NCBI RefSeq assembly: GCF_000429825.1
Contig: NZ_AUCP01000006.1
Span: forward strand, 62,001 to 126,000
DNA from: Cohnella thermotolerans DSM 17683
Lineage (GTDB): Bacteria > Bacillota > Bacilli > Paenibacillales > Paenibacillaceae
Length of the DNA stretch: 64,000 bases
Direction of reading: 5' to 3'
Shown here: piece after piece, positions 53,768-63,120 of the stretch
How the letters are laid out: every line of letters begins with the position of its first letter
Numbering within the stretch: the stretch's first letter is position 1
Notes under the pieces: generated by a model
The model's input: the letters and a program-made list of their open reading frames with translations, nothing else
What the model was told of the DNA's origin: nothing
Database searches by the model: none
Position numbers and translations under genes: made by a program

Positions 53768-55141
53768 TTGGATACCAAGTCGAAGAAAGCACTTACAATC
53801 GCCGTGGCCGGAGCTCTGACTTTGAGCCTGGCAGCTTGCGGCAGCAACAACTCCAACAATAGCGGCGACGCGTCGGCAAGCCCGTCGGCTTCCGCCGGCG
53901 GCTCGCAACCTGCAAGCAGCACTCCCAGCGCGGATTCGGGCAAGAAGGTCAAGCTGACCTTCCAGAACATCTATGTGGACCCGAACACGCCGACTTACAA
54001 GACGGCGCATCAAATCGTCGAGCAATATCAGAAAGAACACCCGAACATCACGATCGAGTTCGACTCGCTGAACACCGACCAGCAAAAGCAAAAACTGAAG
54101 ACGCAAGCGGCTTCCAAGGAAATTCCGGACATCACGATGGTGAACCCGGCCGCTCAAATGAAGCCCTTCGTCGACGCCAATCTGTTCGTTCCGCTGAACG
54201 ACGTGCTCGACAAGAACGGCCTTCGGGACACGTACCAATCCGGACTTCTCGATTACTACAGCTTCAACGGCAACACTTACGCCCTCCCCGACGGCAACAA
54301 CATCGAAGTCGTGTACTACAACAAGGATCTGTTCCAGCAAGCCGGCATCTCCGCACCGCCGGCGACGTTCGACGAACTGCTCGCCGACGTGAAAGCGCTC
54401 AAAGCCAAAGGCATCACGCCGATGGCGGTCGGGGAGAAGGATACGTGGACGGGCTCCTTCATCTTCATGAACATCCTGCTCCGCACGAACGGCGGGCCCG
54501 GCTTCCTGAAAGACGTCGTCGACGGCAAGAAAACGTTCGAGGATCCGGCGTTCATCGAAGCCGTGGAACGCTTCCAGGATCTCATCCAGGCCGGCGCGTT
54601 CGAAGAAGGCGCCACCGCGGTCGACGCCGACTCGGGCCGCAACCTGTTCACGACGGGCAAAGCCGCCATGTATATGCTGGGCACTTGGGAGACCGGTTCG
54701 ATCGACGCCTCTCCGATCGGCGGCAAAGTCGCGGCGTTCCAGTTCCCGACCGTCGACGGCAAGGGCGACATCAACCAGTTCATGCTCGCTCCGGGCACGG
54801 GCTACGCGATCGCGGCCAACAGCGAACATATTCAAGAAGCGAAGGACTTCCTGAACTACTACTGCCTGAACTTCCCGAAAGTGCAATTCGAGCAGAAGAA
54901 CGCGGTCGGCCTGCCGCAGAAAGTCGACGGCGACCTGAAGGCGGCCGGCTACTCCGACCTCGCCATTAGCGTCATGGATCTGTTCGGGAAAGTAAGCGGC
55001 GGCGACATCTCCTTCGACAATACGATGAATCCGGCGGTGTCCCAGGCCCACTTGACCAGCTTGCAAAACCTGTTCGTGCAGAAAGTGGATGCGGCTCAAG
55101 TCGCCAAAGAACATCAAACCGCTTTTGAAGCCAACAAGTAA
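53768..55141 (+). CDS. Extracellular sugar-binding lipoprotein (third ABC system)
   Basis: 457 residues, family 1 binding protein: lipobox SLAAC (Cys ~24), Ser/Ala-rich linker, then VKLTFQNIYVDPNTP, IPDITMVNPAAQMKPFV, YALPDGNNIEVVYYNKDLFQQAGI and LAPGTGYAIAANSEH. Starts at TTG 53768, with GAGGGGG about 8 nt upstream. First gene of an operon with two permeases and a YesM/YesN pair. The lineup resembles systems for xylo- or arabino-oligosaccharides or lactose, but no hydrolase in the window gives the ligand. Confidence 0.92.
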   Translation: MDTKSKKALTIAVAGALTLSLAACGSNNSNNSGDASASPSASAGGSQPASSTPSADSGKKVKLTFQNIYVDPNTPTYKTAHQIVEQYQKEHPNITIEFDSLNTDQQKQKLKTQAASKEIPDITMVNPAAQMKPFVDANLFVPLNDVLDKNGLRDTYQSGLLDYYSFNGNTYALPDGNNIEVVYYNKDLFQQAGISAPPATFDELLADVKALKAKGITPMAVGEKDTWTGSFIFMNILLRTNGGPGFLKDVVDGKKTFEDPAFIEAVERFQDLIQAGAFEEGATAVDADSGRNLFTTGKAAMYMLGTWETGSIDASPIGGKVAAFQFPTVDGKGDINQFMLAPGTGYAIAANSEHIQEAKDFLNYYCLNFPKVQFEQKNAVGLPQKVDGDLKAAGYSDLAISVMDLFGKVSGGDISFDNTMNPAVSQAHLTSLQNLFVQKVDAAQVAKEHQTAFEANK

Positions 55142-55225
55142 AATCCTGCATGATCGGAAGCCGAGGCGCGAAGGAGCGAGACTCATCTTCGCCTCTCGGC
55201 TTCCGAAGCAACGGAGGCGACGACC

Positions 55226-56116
55226 TTGAACGTCCTGAAAGTTCCCAAGCTCGCGATCGGCGTGTTCATCCTGCCGGCTCTCATCTTGTATATCTGCATT
55301 GTGTTTATTCCGATTCTCGTCTCGTTCTACACGGGCATGCTCGATTGGAACGGCATCGGCGAGACCAAGTTCGTCGGATTCGAGAACTTCCGCAACCTGT
55401 TGTTCCACGATCCGGTCTTCTGGCCGGCCGTGCGCCGAACGCTGCTGTACGCCGTCGCTTCGATGGTCGAGATTCCGTTCTGCCTGATAATGGCCGTCCT
55501 GCTCAACCGCTACGTGCGCAAAGCCAATACGCTTGTCTCGATCTACTTCACTCCGGTCATTCTGTCCGTCGTCATCGTCGGACAGCTGTGGAAGACGATC
55601 TACAACCCCACGTCCATGGGCGGCATGCTGAACGAGGTGCTGACCTCGGTCGGCCTGCAAAGCTGGACGCACACCTGGCTCTCGGAGCCGAAAATCGCGA
55701 TTTACTGCATCTATTTCGTCTCGTTGTGGCAATATTTCGGCTATCATCTGCTCATTCAGTTCACCGGCGTCCAAAACATTCCCAACGAAATTTACGAGGC
55801 GGCGAAGATCGACGGAGCGGACGGCTTCCAGGCGGACCGCTACATTACGTTCCCGATGATCGTGCCGATCTTTAAAATATCGATCGTGCTCGCGTTTATC
55901 GGATCGCTGCAGTCGTTCGACCTGATTATGGTCATGACCGCCGGCGGACCGGCCCACGCGACGGACGTCATCTCCACGCACATGTACAACAGCTCGTTCC
56001 TGTCCATGAAGTACGGCTACGGAAGCGCCATTGCGACCTTCCTCGTGGCGCTCTGTCTCGTCTTCACGATCTTCATCAATGCGGTCATGAACAAAGTCGA
56101 GAAAAGGTTCGGCTAG
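55226..56116 (+). CDS. Sugar ABC transporter permease (MalF class, third system)
   Basis: 296 residues, six membrane segments from LAIGVFILPALILYICIVFI, EAA loop (PNEIYEAAKIDGADGFQADRYITFPMI). Starts at TTG 55226, with GGAGG 8 nt upstream, 84 bp after the binding-protein gene and 13 bp before its partner permease. The ATPase must be supplied from elsewhere. Confidence 0.93.
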   Translation: MNVLKVPKLAIGVFILPALILYICIVFIPILVSFYTGMLDWNGIGETKFVGFENFRNLLFHDPVFWPAVRRTLLYAVASMVEIPFCLIMAVLLNRYVRKANTLVSIYFTPVILSVVIVGQLWKTIYNPTSMGGMLNEVLTSVGLQSWTHTWLSEPKIAIYCIYFVSLWQYFGYHLLIQFTGVQNIPNEIYEAAKIDGADGFQADRYITFPMIVPIFKISIVLAFIGSLQSFDLIMVMTAGGPAHATDVISTHMYNSSFLSMKYGYGSAIATFLVALCLVFTIFINAVMNKVEKRFG

Positions 56117-56129
56117 GGGGAGGCGCACC

Positions 56130-56957
56130 ATGAAGTTTAATCTCGTCAAAGGACTTGTCTTCCTGCTGATCGCCGTCCTGGTCGTCACCCAGCTGTATCC
56201 GCTCTTCTGGCTGCTGGCCTATTCGCTGAAGACGAACGAGGAAATCCTCGGGGGGCAATTCTTCGCTCTACCGGCGCACTGGAGATGGGAAAACTACCAG
56301 GAAGCCTACCATAACGGGCATTATCTGAAGTATCTGGGCAACAGCGTCTTCGTCACGGCGGTTACGATGATCTGCGTCATTCTGCTGAGCTCGATGGTCG
56401 CCTATGCGATCTCCCGCTTCAAGATCCGCTTCGGACCAGCCGTTATGCTCGTCTTCCTCGTCGGCATGATGATTCCGATGCAGGCGACGTTGCTGCCGCT
56501 CATGAAAATTTTCAAATTCATCGACATTCTGAATACGCACGGGGCGCTCATCCTGCCTTACATCGCGTTCCAGATGCCGATTGCGGTCTTCATCCTGAGC
56601 GGATTCATAAAGTCCATTCCGACCGAGATGGAAGAGTCGGCGTTTATCGACGGAGCGAGCGTGTACCGGATCTTCCGTTCGATTATTCTCCCGATCTCCA
56701 TCCCGCCGGTCATGACCGTATGCATTCTGACGTTCATTACGATCTGGAACGAGTACATTATGGCCGCGACGTTCATCTCCTCGGAGAGCTTGAAGACGCT
56801 GCCGTTCGGGGTCTACTCGTTCGTCAGCCAGTACAGCGTCAACTACGGCGACATCGGGGCCTTCATGGTTATGGGCGCGGCCCCGGTCATTCTGATATAC
56901 TTCATTCTATCCGATAAAATCACCAAAGGGATGGTTGCCGGAGCCGTCAAAGGGTAA
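56130..56957 (+). CDS. Sugar ABC transporter permease (MalG class, third system)
   Basis: 275 residues with six membrane segments, EAA loop (PTEMEESAFIDGASVYRIFRSIILPI) and the C-terminus DKITKGMVAGAVKG. GGGGGAGG lies just before ATG 56130. The sensor kinase follows after 78 bp. Confidence 0.93.
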   Translation: MKFNLVKGLVFLLIAVLVVTQLYPLFWLLAYSLKTNEEILGGQFFALPAHWRWENYQEAYHNGHYLKYLGNSVFVTAVTMICVILLSSMVAYAISRFKIRFGPAVMLVFLVGMMIPMQATLLPLMKIFKFIDILNTHGALILPYIAFQMPIAVFILSGFIKSIPTEMEESAFIDGASVYRIFRSIILPISIPPVMTVCILTFITIWNEYIMAATFISSESLKTLPFGVYSFVSQYSVNYGDIGAFMVMGAAPVILIYFILSDKITKGMVAGAVKG

Positions 56958-57035
56958 TTCGGCGACGCCGTCGGAACCGAACAGGCGCCGGTCCGCGAGG
57001 GCCGGGAAGGTCTGCCGCAGAAGGAGAAGGACACC

Positions 57036-58814
57036 GTGGCACGGGGCGAGCATTCCATCAACTCGAGATTGTTCCTGCTGTTCGTATTTTGCATGACCGG
57101 CATTCTGCTGCTGATCAGCTTCCTCTTCTACAATCGGACCATCGTCCAGTATCACCACAAGCTGGCGGACATTACCCAGAAGAACGTCTCGCAGTCCGGC
57201 GCCTTGTTCGATCTCCTCCTGCGCGGCTACGACAGCTTGTCCAAATCCATCAGCACGAACATGGACATGATCCGGCTTCTCCAGGAGAAGCCGGAAAACC
57301 CGGCTATCGACTTCATCAACGAGCGCTCGATCACCAATATGATCGGCGCTATTTACTATTCCAGGGAAGATATCATTGCTATCCACGTCATCAGCGCCGG
57401 GGGGAAGGTGTTCAACTACGGCAACGTCATGAACGTCATCGATCCGGATTACGCGAAATCCGCCTGGTTCGCCAAAATCAAAGAAGCGGCCGGCAAGATG
57501 GCGTGGATCGGGGTGTCGGAACGTTCCATTATCGACAAGGCCGAGACGCAACCGGTATTCGCCTTCGGACGGCTCATTTACGATCTGAACGAACATACGC
57601 CCATCGGGATCGTGCTGATTGAGGTGGAGCCCCAGCCCATCCTGGATGCGATGGACAATTTGAAGCTGGGGAAGAACAGCGAGATTTACCTCCAATCCGA
57701 TCAAGGCAATATCCTGGCCTCCTCCGTGAAAGGCGCCAAGGAGATTCCGGAGCCGATGCGCAGCCTGCCCGCCCCCCGAAGCGAGCAGGATATCGTCACC
57801 CGGGATTTGAATCGCCAGCTCATGATCGTCTCCAAGCTTCCCTTCGGCGGGTGGACGATCTGGAGCCGGACGCCGGACACCGATCTTGACGTCGAGCTGG
57901 ATCAAACCAAGCGCTTCCTGTTCTTCGCGGTGGCGGCGCTCATCGTCGTCTCCGCGCTGATCGCGTCCCTCGTCTCGCGAACGATCTCCTCGCCGCTCAA
58001 ACGAATGATTCGCGAGATGAAGAAAGTGGAAAGCGGCAATTTCGCCGGGCAGCTCAACGTCTCGTCCTACAGGGAGATCAACCAGCTCGCCGCCTCGTTC
58101 AACCGGATGGTCCAGCGCATCTCGGAGCTGATCGAACGGGTGAAAATATCGTCGGTCAGCGAGAAGAACGCGGAGCTTCACGCCTTGCAAAGCCAAGTCA
58201 ATCCGCATTTTCTGTACAATACGCTGGACATGATCTACTGGATGCTGGACGAGAAGGGCGAGGATCGGCTCGGCGAAGTCGTGCTGTCCCTGTCCCGCAT
58301 GTTCCGCTACAGCAGCCATTGGGAAGCCGGAATGGAAGTAACGCTCCGGGAAGAGCTGGAGCAAATCGGCTATTACCTGACCATTATCTTGAACCGGCTG
58401 GACGGCCGCCTGACGGTCGACATCGATATCGACGAGCGGTGGATGGCGTTCCGCCTTCCGAAGATGACGCTTCAGCCGATTATTGAAAACGCCGTCAAAC
58501 ACGGCCTGGAGCCGCTGGATCGGCCGGGAACGCTGAACGTATTCGCGGAAGCCCGCGAGCGGTACTGGACGCTGACCATTCAAGACAACGGGATGGGAAT
58601 GTCGGCGGCCGAACGGAACGACCTCATAGAATCGATGCAGGGCCGGCGGCCCGGCGGCAAAACCCGCGGCGGCATCGGCATGCAGAACCTGCAGAGCCGG
58701 CTGCAGTACATGTACGGAGAAGCCTACGGCCTCCGGGTGGAGAGCGAGCCCGGCCGCGGAACGACGGTCGTCCTGACGTTCCCGCTCCCCAAGGAAGGAG
58801 ATGCCCCCGAATGA
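57036..58814 (+). CDS. YesM-type sensor histidine kinase (third sugar system)
   Basis: 592 residues: helix ~11-32 (LFLLFVFCMTGILLLISFLFY), extracellular sensor to ~285, second helix (FLFFAVAALIVVSALIASLV), HAMP (SPLKRMIREMKKVESGNFA), LQSQVNPHFLYNTLDMIYW with the phospho-accepting His, and HATPase motifs IQDNGMGM and RGGIGMQNLQSRL. Starts at GTG 57036 after AGAAGGAG. Its stop overlaps the response regulator start as ATGA. Here the two-component genes are downstream of the transporter, the reverse of the other two modules. Confidence 0.93.
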   Translation: MARGEHSINSRLFLLFVFCMTGILLLISFLFYNRTIVQYHHKLADITQKNVSQSGALFDLLLRGYDSLSKSISTNMDMIRLLQEKPENPAIDFINERSITNMIGAIYYSREDIIAIHVISAGGKVFNYGNVMNVIDPDYAKSAWFAKIKEAAGKMAWIGVSERSIIDKAETQPVFAFGRLIYDLNEHTPIGIVLIEVEPQPILDAMDNLKLGKNSEIYLQSDQGNILASSVKGAKEIPEPMRSLPAPRSEQDIVTRDLNRQLMIVSKLPFGGWTIWSRTPDTDLDVELDQTKRFLFFAVAALIVVSALIASLVSRTISSPLKRMIREMKKVESGNFAGQLNVSSYREINQLAASFNRMVQRISELIERVKISSVSEKNAELHALQSQVNPHFLYNTLDMIYWMLDEKGEDRLGEVVLSLSRMFRYSSHWEAGMEVTLREELEQIGYYLTIILNRLDGRLTVDIDIDERWMAFRLPKMTLQPIIENAVKHGLEPLDRPGTLNVFAEARERYWTLTIQDNGMGMSAAERNDLIESMQGRRPGGKTRGGIGMQNLQSRLQYMYGEAYGLRVESEPGRGTTVVLTFPLPKEGDAPE

Positions 58815-59977
58815 ACATTCTGATCGTGGACGACGAAAGCGTAATTCGCGAAGGCGTGAAAAGAACGATCGAGCGCAGCGGTTCCGGCCACAAGGTGTTC
58901 GTGGCTTCGTCGGCGGACGAAGCCGCCGAGGCCTTGGATCGCCATTCGGTCGACATCGTGCTGACGGACATTCTCATGCCGGGGATGGACGGCCTCGAAT
59001 TCATGAAAGTATCCCGCGGCAAATACCCGAACGTCCGCTGGGTGGTCATCTCCGCTCACTCCGAATTCGCTTACGCCCAGAAGGCGGTTCAGCTCGGCGC
59101 ACGAGACTACATCCTGAAGCCGATCGGCAAAAAGAACCTGATGGAGCTCATCGCCGCGTTGTCCGGGGAGATCGAGAAGGAACGGCTGCACTCCAGGGAG
59201 GAAGAGTTCATCCGAACGAGCCTCAAATATTTGCGCGAAGCCGTGTTCCAGCGGCTTGCGGCGGGGCTCGACATCGGCAAGCTGGATTTGAGCCCGTTCA
59301 TGGAAGCGCACCCCCGGTTCCGGCTCCTTATGGTGACGATGGACGCCGGCAGCAAGAACGTCCATCTGGAGCATTTCATTATCGACAACGTGCTGACCGA
59401 ACTGATCGGCCTTCACGGGTCGGGCTTAGCCGTCAGCCTCGACCGCCTGAGCCTGCTCGGTCTCGTGACGTTGCGCGAAGGCGTTGCGATGGAGACGCTG
59501 CTCGGCGAAGTCAAACGCCACTTGAAGCATTATTTGAAAATTCCTTTCCAGGTTCATCATTCCGAAGAGCTGACCGACTTCAAAAAGGTGCCAAGGATCG
59601 TCGCCCAGTTCCGCCAGGCTCCGGCTTCCGGCACGTACGTCTCGTTCGACGGCGGCAGCGACCGGGCGATCGAGGTGGCGCTCCATTTCATCGACAGCCA
59701 CTACAACGAGGATTTGTCCCTGGAGAAGGTCGCCTCCATCGTCTTCCTGAACCCGATCTACTTCAGCCAGCTGTTCAAGCAGAAGACCGGGCAGGGCTAT
59801 AAGGAATACGTCATTTCCTTGCGCATGGAGCATGCCAAACGGCTGCTCGCCAATCCCGACCTGAAGCTGGCGGACGTCGCCGAGCGGATCGGCTATCAGG
59901 ACGTTCGCCACTTTACCCAGGTATTCCGCAAGAAATTCGAGATGACCCCGACCGAATACCGTTCGCGGCCGCTTTGA
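58811..59977 (+). CDS. YesN-type response regulator (third sugar system)
   Basis: 388 residues, shorter than the other three in the window: REC with Asp7/Asp8, phospho-acceptor Asp53 (IVLTDILMPGMDG) and LKPIGKKNLM; a reduced linker of ~150 residues; and an AraC domain (LSLEKVASIVFLNPIYFSQLFKQKTGQ ... LADVAERIGYQDVRHFTQVFRKKF). Overlaps the kinase stop by 4 nt. It probably controls the operon that it ends. Confidence 0.93.
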   Translation: MNILIVDDESVIREGVKRTIERSGSGHKVFVASSADEAAEALDRHSVDIVLTDILMPGMDGLEFMKVSRGKYPNVRWVVISAHSEFAYAQKAVQLGARDYILKPIGKKNLMELIAALSGEIEKERLHSREEEFIRTSLKYLREAVFQRLAAGLDIGKLDLSPFMEAHPRFRLLMVTMDAGSKNVHLEHFIIDNVLTELIGLHGSGLAVSLDRLSLLGLVTLREGVAMETLLGEVKRHLKHYLKIPFQVHHSEELTDFKKVPRIVAQFRQAPASGTYVSFDGGSDRAIEVALHFIDSHYNEDLSLEKVASIVFLNPIYFSQLFKQKTGQGYKEYVISLRMEHAKRLLANPDLKLADVAERIGYQDVRHFTQVFRKKFEMTPTEYRSRPL

Positions 59978-60002
59978 ACCGGTACGGTCCGGAAATCGCC
60001 GA

Positions 60003-60014
60003 ACGTGATATAAT
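60003..60014 (+). promoter_or_regulatory. Extended -10 promoter of msrA
   Basis: TGATATAAT has the TGN extension and a perfect TATAAT (60009-60014). No -35 at normal distance is visible, which the extension can compensate. Confidence 0.55.
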
Positions 60015-60071
60015 GGGGAGGCAGTGCAATTACGGACAAGCGCTGTCCGAGCAGGAAAAGAGGCGTGAACG

Positions 60072-60590
60072 ATGGAACTCGCGACATTTGCGGGCGGCTG
60101 CTTCTGGTGCATGGTGACGCCTTTCGAGAAGCTGCCGGGCATTCACGGCATCGTCTCCGGTTATATGGGCGGAACGATCGCCAATCCGACATACGAGCAA
60201 GTGAAGAAAGGGGACACGGGACATCTGGAAGTCGTCCAGATCGCCTTCGATCCCAGCCTTTTCCCCTACGAGCGATTGCTCGAGCTGTATTGGGTCCAGA
60301 TCGATCCGACCGACGACGGCGGGCAATTCCACGACCGGGGCTCCCAGTACCGGACCGCGATTTTCTACCACAACGAGCGCCAGCGCGAGCTGGCTGAGGC
60401 TTCCCGGGACGCGCTGGCCGCGAGCGGGCGCTTCGGCAAGCCGATCGTAACCGCCATCCGGCCAGCCGGGACGTTCTACCCGGCGGAAGACTACCATCAG
60501 GACTACCATAAGAAAAACCCGAAGCACTACAAGGAAGACCGGGAGAAATCCGGGCGGGACGCCTTCATCGCGCGGCATTGGCGGAACTGA
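60072..60590 (+). CDS. msrA: Peptide-methionine (S)-S-oxide reductase
   Basis: Repairs oxidised methionine (S form) in proteins and free Met. 172 residues, standard for MsrA. The catalytic motif GCFWC at 9-13 (Cys10) is intact; PTYEQVKKGDTGHLEVVQIAFDP, YWVQIDPTDDGGQFHDRGSQYRTAIFY and AEDYHQDYHKKNP follow. AAGAGG precedes ATG 60072. Monocistronic behind an extended -10 promoter. There is no MsrB fusion; resolving cysteines beyond Cys13 are not evident. Confidence 0.97.
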   Translation: MELATFAGGCFWCMVTPFEKLPGIHGIVSGYMGGTIANPTYEQVKKGDTGHLEVVQIAFDPSLFPYERLLELYWVQIDPTDDGGQFHDRGSQYRTAIFYHNERQRELAEASRDALAASGRFGKPIVTAIRPAGTFYPAEDYHQDYHKKNPKHYKEDREKSGRDAFIARHWRN

Positions 60591-60671
60591 AATCTGTTAT
60601 TTCGAGAGATTATGACCTACATTTGGAAGAATTAAGATCGACTCAGTTTCATAGTTTCATAGGCAGCGTTG

Positions 60672-60680
60672 TGCTATACT
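60672..60680 (+). promoter_or_regulatory. Extended -10 promoter of NlpC/P60 gene
   Basis: TGCTATACT (60672-60680) 36 nt before ATG 60717. TTTCAT upstream is a poor -35. Confidence 0.5.
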
Positions 60681-60716
60681 GCCCTCAGTTACCGCATTAA
60701 ACAACAGGAGGACCGT

Positions 60717-61247
60717 ATGAGCACAACGCAAATTTGGAAGAAAACGATCATCGCACTCTCTTGCCTCACCGTCTTCGCCGGAGCCGATCTTGCTTTCTTG
60801 CCGGGCGCCGGACAAGCCTCGGCGGCGACGGTGCAAGCCGAATCGACGGCGAGCCAGAAAGCGGACAAAATTATCGCGTTTGCCCAATCCTTGAAAGGAA
60901 AGGTCACCTATAAATTCGGCGTCAACAATCCGAGCAAGCTCATCTTCGATTGCTCTTCGTTCACGAAGTACGTGTTCGGCAAGTACGGCGTCAGCCTGAA
61001 ATGGGGCACCAAGTATCAGAGCCAGGCGGGCACTTACGTCGCGAAGAAGAACCTGAAGAAGGGCGACCTGATCTTCTTCAGCTCCCCGAGCGGAACGTCC
61101 AAGAAAATTACGCACGTGGGCATCTATATGGGCAACGGCAAGTTCATTCACAATACGATCGGCAAGTCGTTCAACGGCATCGCCATCGGCGATTTGAACG
61201 CCAGCAACTATCAGAAGCGGTACGTGACGGCGCGCCGGGTGCTGTAG
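60717..61247 (+). CDS. Secreted NlpC/P60 peptidoglycan endopeptidase
   Basis: 176 residues: Sec signal peptide to about Ala36 (GQASAA), then an NlpC/P60 cysteine peptidase domain with catalytic Cys79 (LIFDCSSFTKYVF), His133 (ITHVGIYMGNG) and His145 (KFIHNT). Such enzymes cut gamma-D-Glu-diamino acid bonds in peptidoglycan stems. There are no LysM or SH3 cell-wall-binding repeats, so this is a stand-alone catalytic domain, possibly a small autolysin. AGGAGG lies 5 nt before the ATG; upstream in-frame codons precede the promoter. Confidence 0.93.
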   Translation: MSTTQIWKKTIIALSCLTVFAGADLAFLPGAGQASAATVQAESTASQKADKIIAFAQSLKGKVTYKFGVNNPSKLIFDCSSFTKYVFGKYGVSLKWGTKYQSQAGTYVAKKNLKKGDLIFFSSPSGTSKKITHVGIYMGNGKFIHNTIGKSFNGIAIGDLNASNYQKRYVTARRVL

Positions 61248-61323
61248 AAACGGCCTGGGAAGCGCTTCCGCATTCGTGAGGCTTCACGCCCGGACAAGCC
61301 TCCGTACGAACGTCGGCGGCAAA

Positions 61324-61362
61324 CGGCGCCCGCCTATCCTTGCGGTAGGCGGGCGCCGATTA
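61324..61362. terminator. Terminator between NlpC/P60 gene and ThrE genes
   Basis: CGGCGCCCGCCTA (61324-61336) and TAGGCGGGCGCCG (61346-61358) make a perfect 13-bp stem. ATTATTATTG follows on the plus strand and TTTGCC on the minus; it can serve both convergent transcripts. Confidence 0.75.
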
Positions 61363-61386
61363 TTATTGCGGCATGGGGTGCGCCGG

Positions 61387-61812
61387 CTACAGCCTCGTCC
61401 GCCGGATCGCCTGGTTGATGACCTCCGAGAAGACGAGCCCGAAGGCGATGGCGCCCGATAGCGTGAACGCTTCGAACGCCCGCTGCACCGCCATGTCGTA
61501 ATGATTTTCCACCACGTTGCGCATCGCTTCGAACGCGATTCCTCCGGGGACGAGCGGCACGATGCCCGAAACGCTGAACACAATGATCGGCGTCTTGCAC
61601 ACCTTGGCCAGCAATTGGCTGATGACCGTAACCGCGAAAGCGGCGGTCAGCGTTGCCAGAATCGGATCGGCCGGAAGCTGCAGGAGCGAAGAATAAATCA
61701 TCCAGCCGAGCATGCCGACTAGACCGCAATAGCCAAGATGCCGGCCGGGGACGTTGAAGAGCAAGGCGAAGCCGGCGGAAGCGACGAAGCTTGTGGCGAT
61801 CTGCTCGATCAT
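61387..61812 (-). CDS. Threonine/serine exporter, small C-terminal subunit (ThrE_2/YjjB-type)
   Basis: 141 residues with four hydrophobic segments (SFVASAGFALLFNVPG, LGWMIYSSLLQL, ATLTAAFAVTVISQLLA, VFSVSGIVPLVPGGIAFEA). It corresponds to the C-terminal domain of ThrE exporters, encoded here as a separate gene. Its ATG overlaps the stop of the partner as ATGA. The two products together make the complete transporter. Confidence 0.9.
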   Translation of the reverse strand: MIEQIATSFVASAGFALLFNVPGRHLGYCGLVGMLGWMIYSSLLQLPADPILATLTAAFAVTVISQLLAKVCKTPIIVFSVSGIVPLVPGGIAFEAMRNVVENHYDMAVQRAFEAFTLSGAIAFGLVFSEVINQAIRRTRL

Positions 61813-62588
61813 CCTCCGATCGCCTCCCCGCCGAGGAACGACAGCACGAACGCGATTCCGGCCCCGATCGCGAAGGCTGTAAGGAACGCCTCGGCTCCCT
61901 TCGACAGCCCGGATACGAAATGGCCGGCCATCAGGTCCCGCACGGCGTTCGTGATGAGCACCCCCGGCACAAGCGGCATGATCGAGCCGATCACGATCTT
62001 GTCCAGACTTTGCCCGAGCCCGGTTCGAACCAGGAAGCTGGCCAGCAAACCGACCGTCATCGCCGCCGTAAATTCGGAGAACAGCTTGATGGAGACGTAG
62101 CGCGGAACGTACAGCATCGCCAAATAACCTGCGCCTCCGCAGATCATGCCCGGCACGAAGTCCGCCCAGCCGCCGTCGAACATGATGAGGAAGCACCCGC
62201 TCGCCAAAGCCGCTACAAGCAGCCGTACCCAGGTTGGGTAGCCTTCCGTGGACACGTCGACCTTATACAGCCGCTCGTAAGCCTCCTCGACCGTCAGCTC
62301 CCCCCGGCCGATTCGCCGCGAGATGTCGTTGGCCATGACGACTTTGCGCAGATCGGTGGAACGATCGGAGATCCGCATCAGGCTCGTCGAGGCATCCATT
62401 CCTCCCAGCGAGAAAATAATCCCCGTCGGAGTAACAAAGCTATGCGCGTTCGGCACCCCGTACGCGGCCGCGATCCGGTTCATCGTATCTTCCACCCGGT
62501 ACGTCTCGGCTCCGTTCTCCAGCATGATTTTCCCGGCCAGCATGCAGACCTTGGCGATCTGTCCGGCGTTTGGCGCAGACTGCTGCAC
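61809..62588 (-). CDS. Threonine/serine exporter, N-terminal subunit (ThrE_1/YjjP-type)
   Basis: 259 residues. Cytoplasmic part with CMLAGKIMLENGAETYRVEDTM and the conserved SFVTPTGIIFSLGG, then five hydrophobic segments (LLVALASGCFLIMF, FVPGMICGGAGYLAML, AMTVGLLASFLV, IVIGSIMPLVPG, FLTAFAIGAGIAFVLSFLG). Starts at GTG 62588 with AAGGAG upstream. Coupled to the YjjB-type subunit. Export of serine or threonine is the family role; small acids are also possible. Confidence 0.9.
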   Translation of the reverse strand: MQQSAPNAGQIAKVCMLAGKIMLENGAETYRVEDTMNRIAAAYGVPNAHSFVTPTGIIFSLGGMDASTSLMRISDRSTDLRKVVMANDISRRIGRGELTVEEAYERLYKVDVSTEGYPTWVRLLVAALASGCFLIMFDGGWADFVPGMICGGAGYLAMLYVPRYVSIKLFSEFTAAMTVGLLASFLVRTGLGQSLDKIVIGSIMPLVPGVLITNAVRDLMAGHFVSGLSKGAEAFLTAFAIGAGIAFVLSFLGGEAIGG

Positions 62589-62626
62589 GATCCAGTCTCC
62601 TTCGATGTCGAATGTCTCTTTCGTTC

Positions 62627-62656
62627 ATTCTAACAAAAACCGCATCCGTTCCTCAA
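62627..62656 (-). promoter_or_regulatory. Candidate promoter of the ThrE operon
   Basis: Minus strand TTGAGG (62656-62651), 18 nt, TAGAAT (62632-62627), about 40 nt before GTG 62588. Confidence 0.55.
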
Positions 62657-62683
62657 AGCATTAGTCTTCCAGCTATAAACGCC

Positions 62684-62725
62684 AAATGGCGGCGCAAGGG
62701 GAGCCCCCCTTTGCACCGCCATTTT
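62684..62725. terminator. Terminator after arsR-type gene
   Basis: AAATGGCGG at 62684 pairs with CCGCCATTT near 62717-62723, with an extended imperfect stem (GCAAGGGG/CCCCTTTGC). TTTTT follows on the plus side. Confidence 0.6.
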
Positions 62726-62736
62726 TCCAATTCCCC

Positions 62737-63117
62737 CTATTCCGTCCGGCTCTCGCGTTGCTCGGCGATGGCCGACAAGCCCGGCTCGCCGCCTTCTTCG
62801 TCCGATTCCACGTACCGCTTGAGCGCGGCCAGCTTGTTCTCCCAGAAGCGCTCGTAATAGGCCAGCCACCGCTTCAACTCCTGCAGCGGCTCCGCCTCCA
62901 TCCGGTAGCGCGTCTCCCGGCCGACCTTCCTCTCCTTGACGAGCCCCGCGTCCGCCAATATGCGCAGATGCTTGGACACCGCCGTCCGCGTCATCGGATA
63001 ATGCCTGCTGATCGCAGTGACCGGCATTTCCCCCTCGCTAAGCAGCCTGAGCAGGCTGCGACGCGTCGGATCGGCGATCGCCTGGAAGACGTCGTGCTTC
63101 GCAGGTTCGGCAGCCAT
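62737..63117 (-). CDS. ArsR-family transcriptional regulator
   Basis: 126 residues, winged helix: DVFQAIADPTRRSLLRLLSEG, MPVTAISRHYPMTRTAVSKHLRIL (recognition helix), DAGLVKERKVGRETRYRM (wing). There are no metal-binding cysteines, so it belongs to the ArsR group paired with AHSA1 (SRPBCC) proteins. Starts 3 bp after the AHSA1-like gene stop. A palindrome in the spacer of the shared promoter (63682-63701) is its likely autoregulatory operator. Confidence 0.93.
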   Translation of the reverse strand: MAAEPAKHDVFQAIADPTRRSLLRLLSEGEMPVTAISRHYPMTRTAVSKHLRILADAGLVKERKVGRETRYRMEAEPLQELKRWLAYYERFWENKLAALKRYVESDEEGGEPGLSAIAEQRESRTE

Positions 63118-63120
63118 CGC

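Noticed and set aside
53561-56188. 875-codon minus-strand open frame opposite the third sugar operon
   Set aside because: Antisense to a clear binding protein and permease; the residues have no domain pattern.
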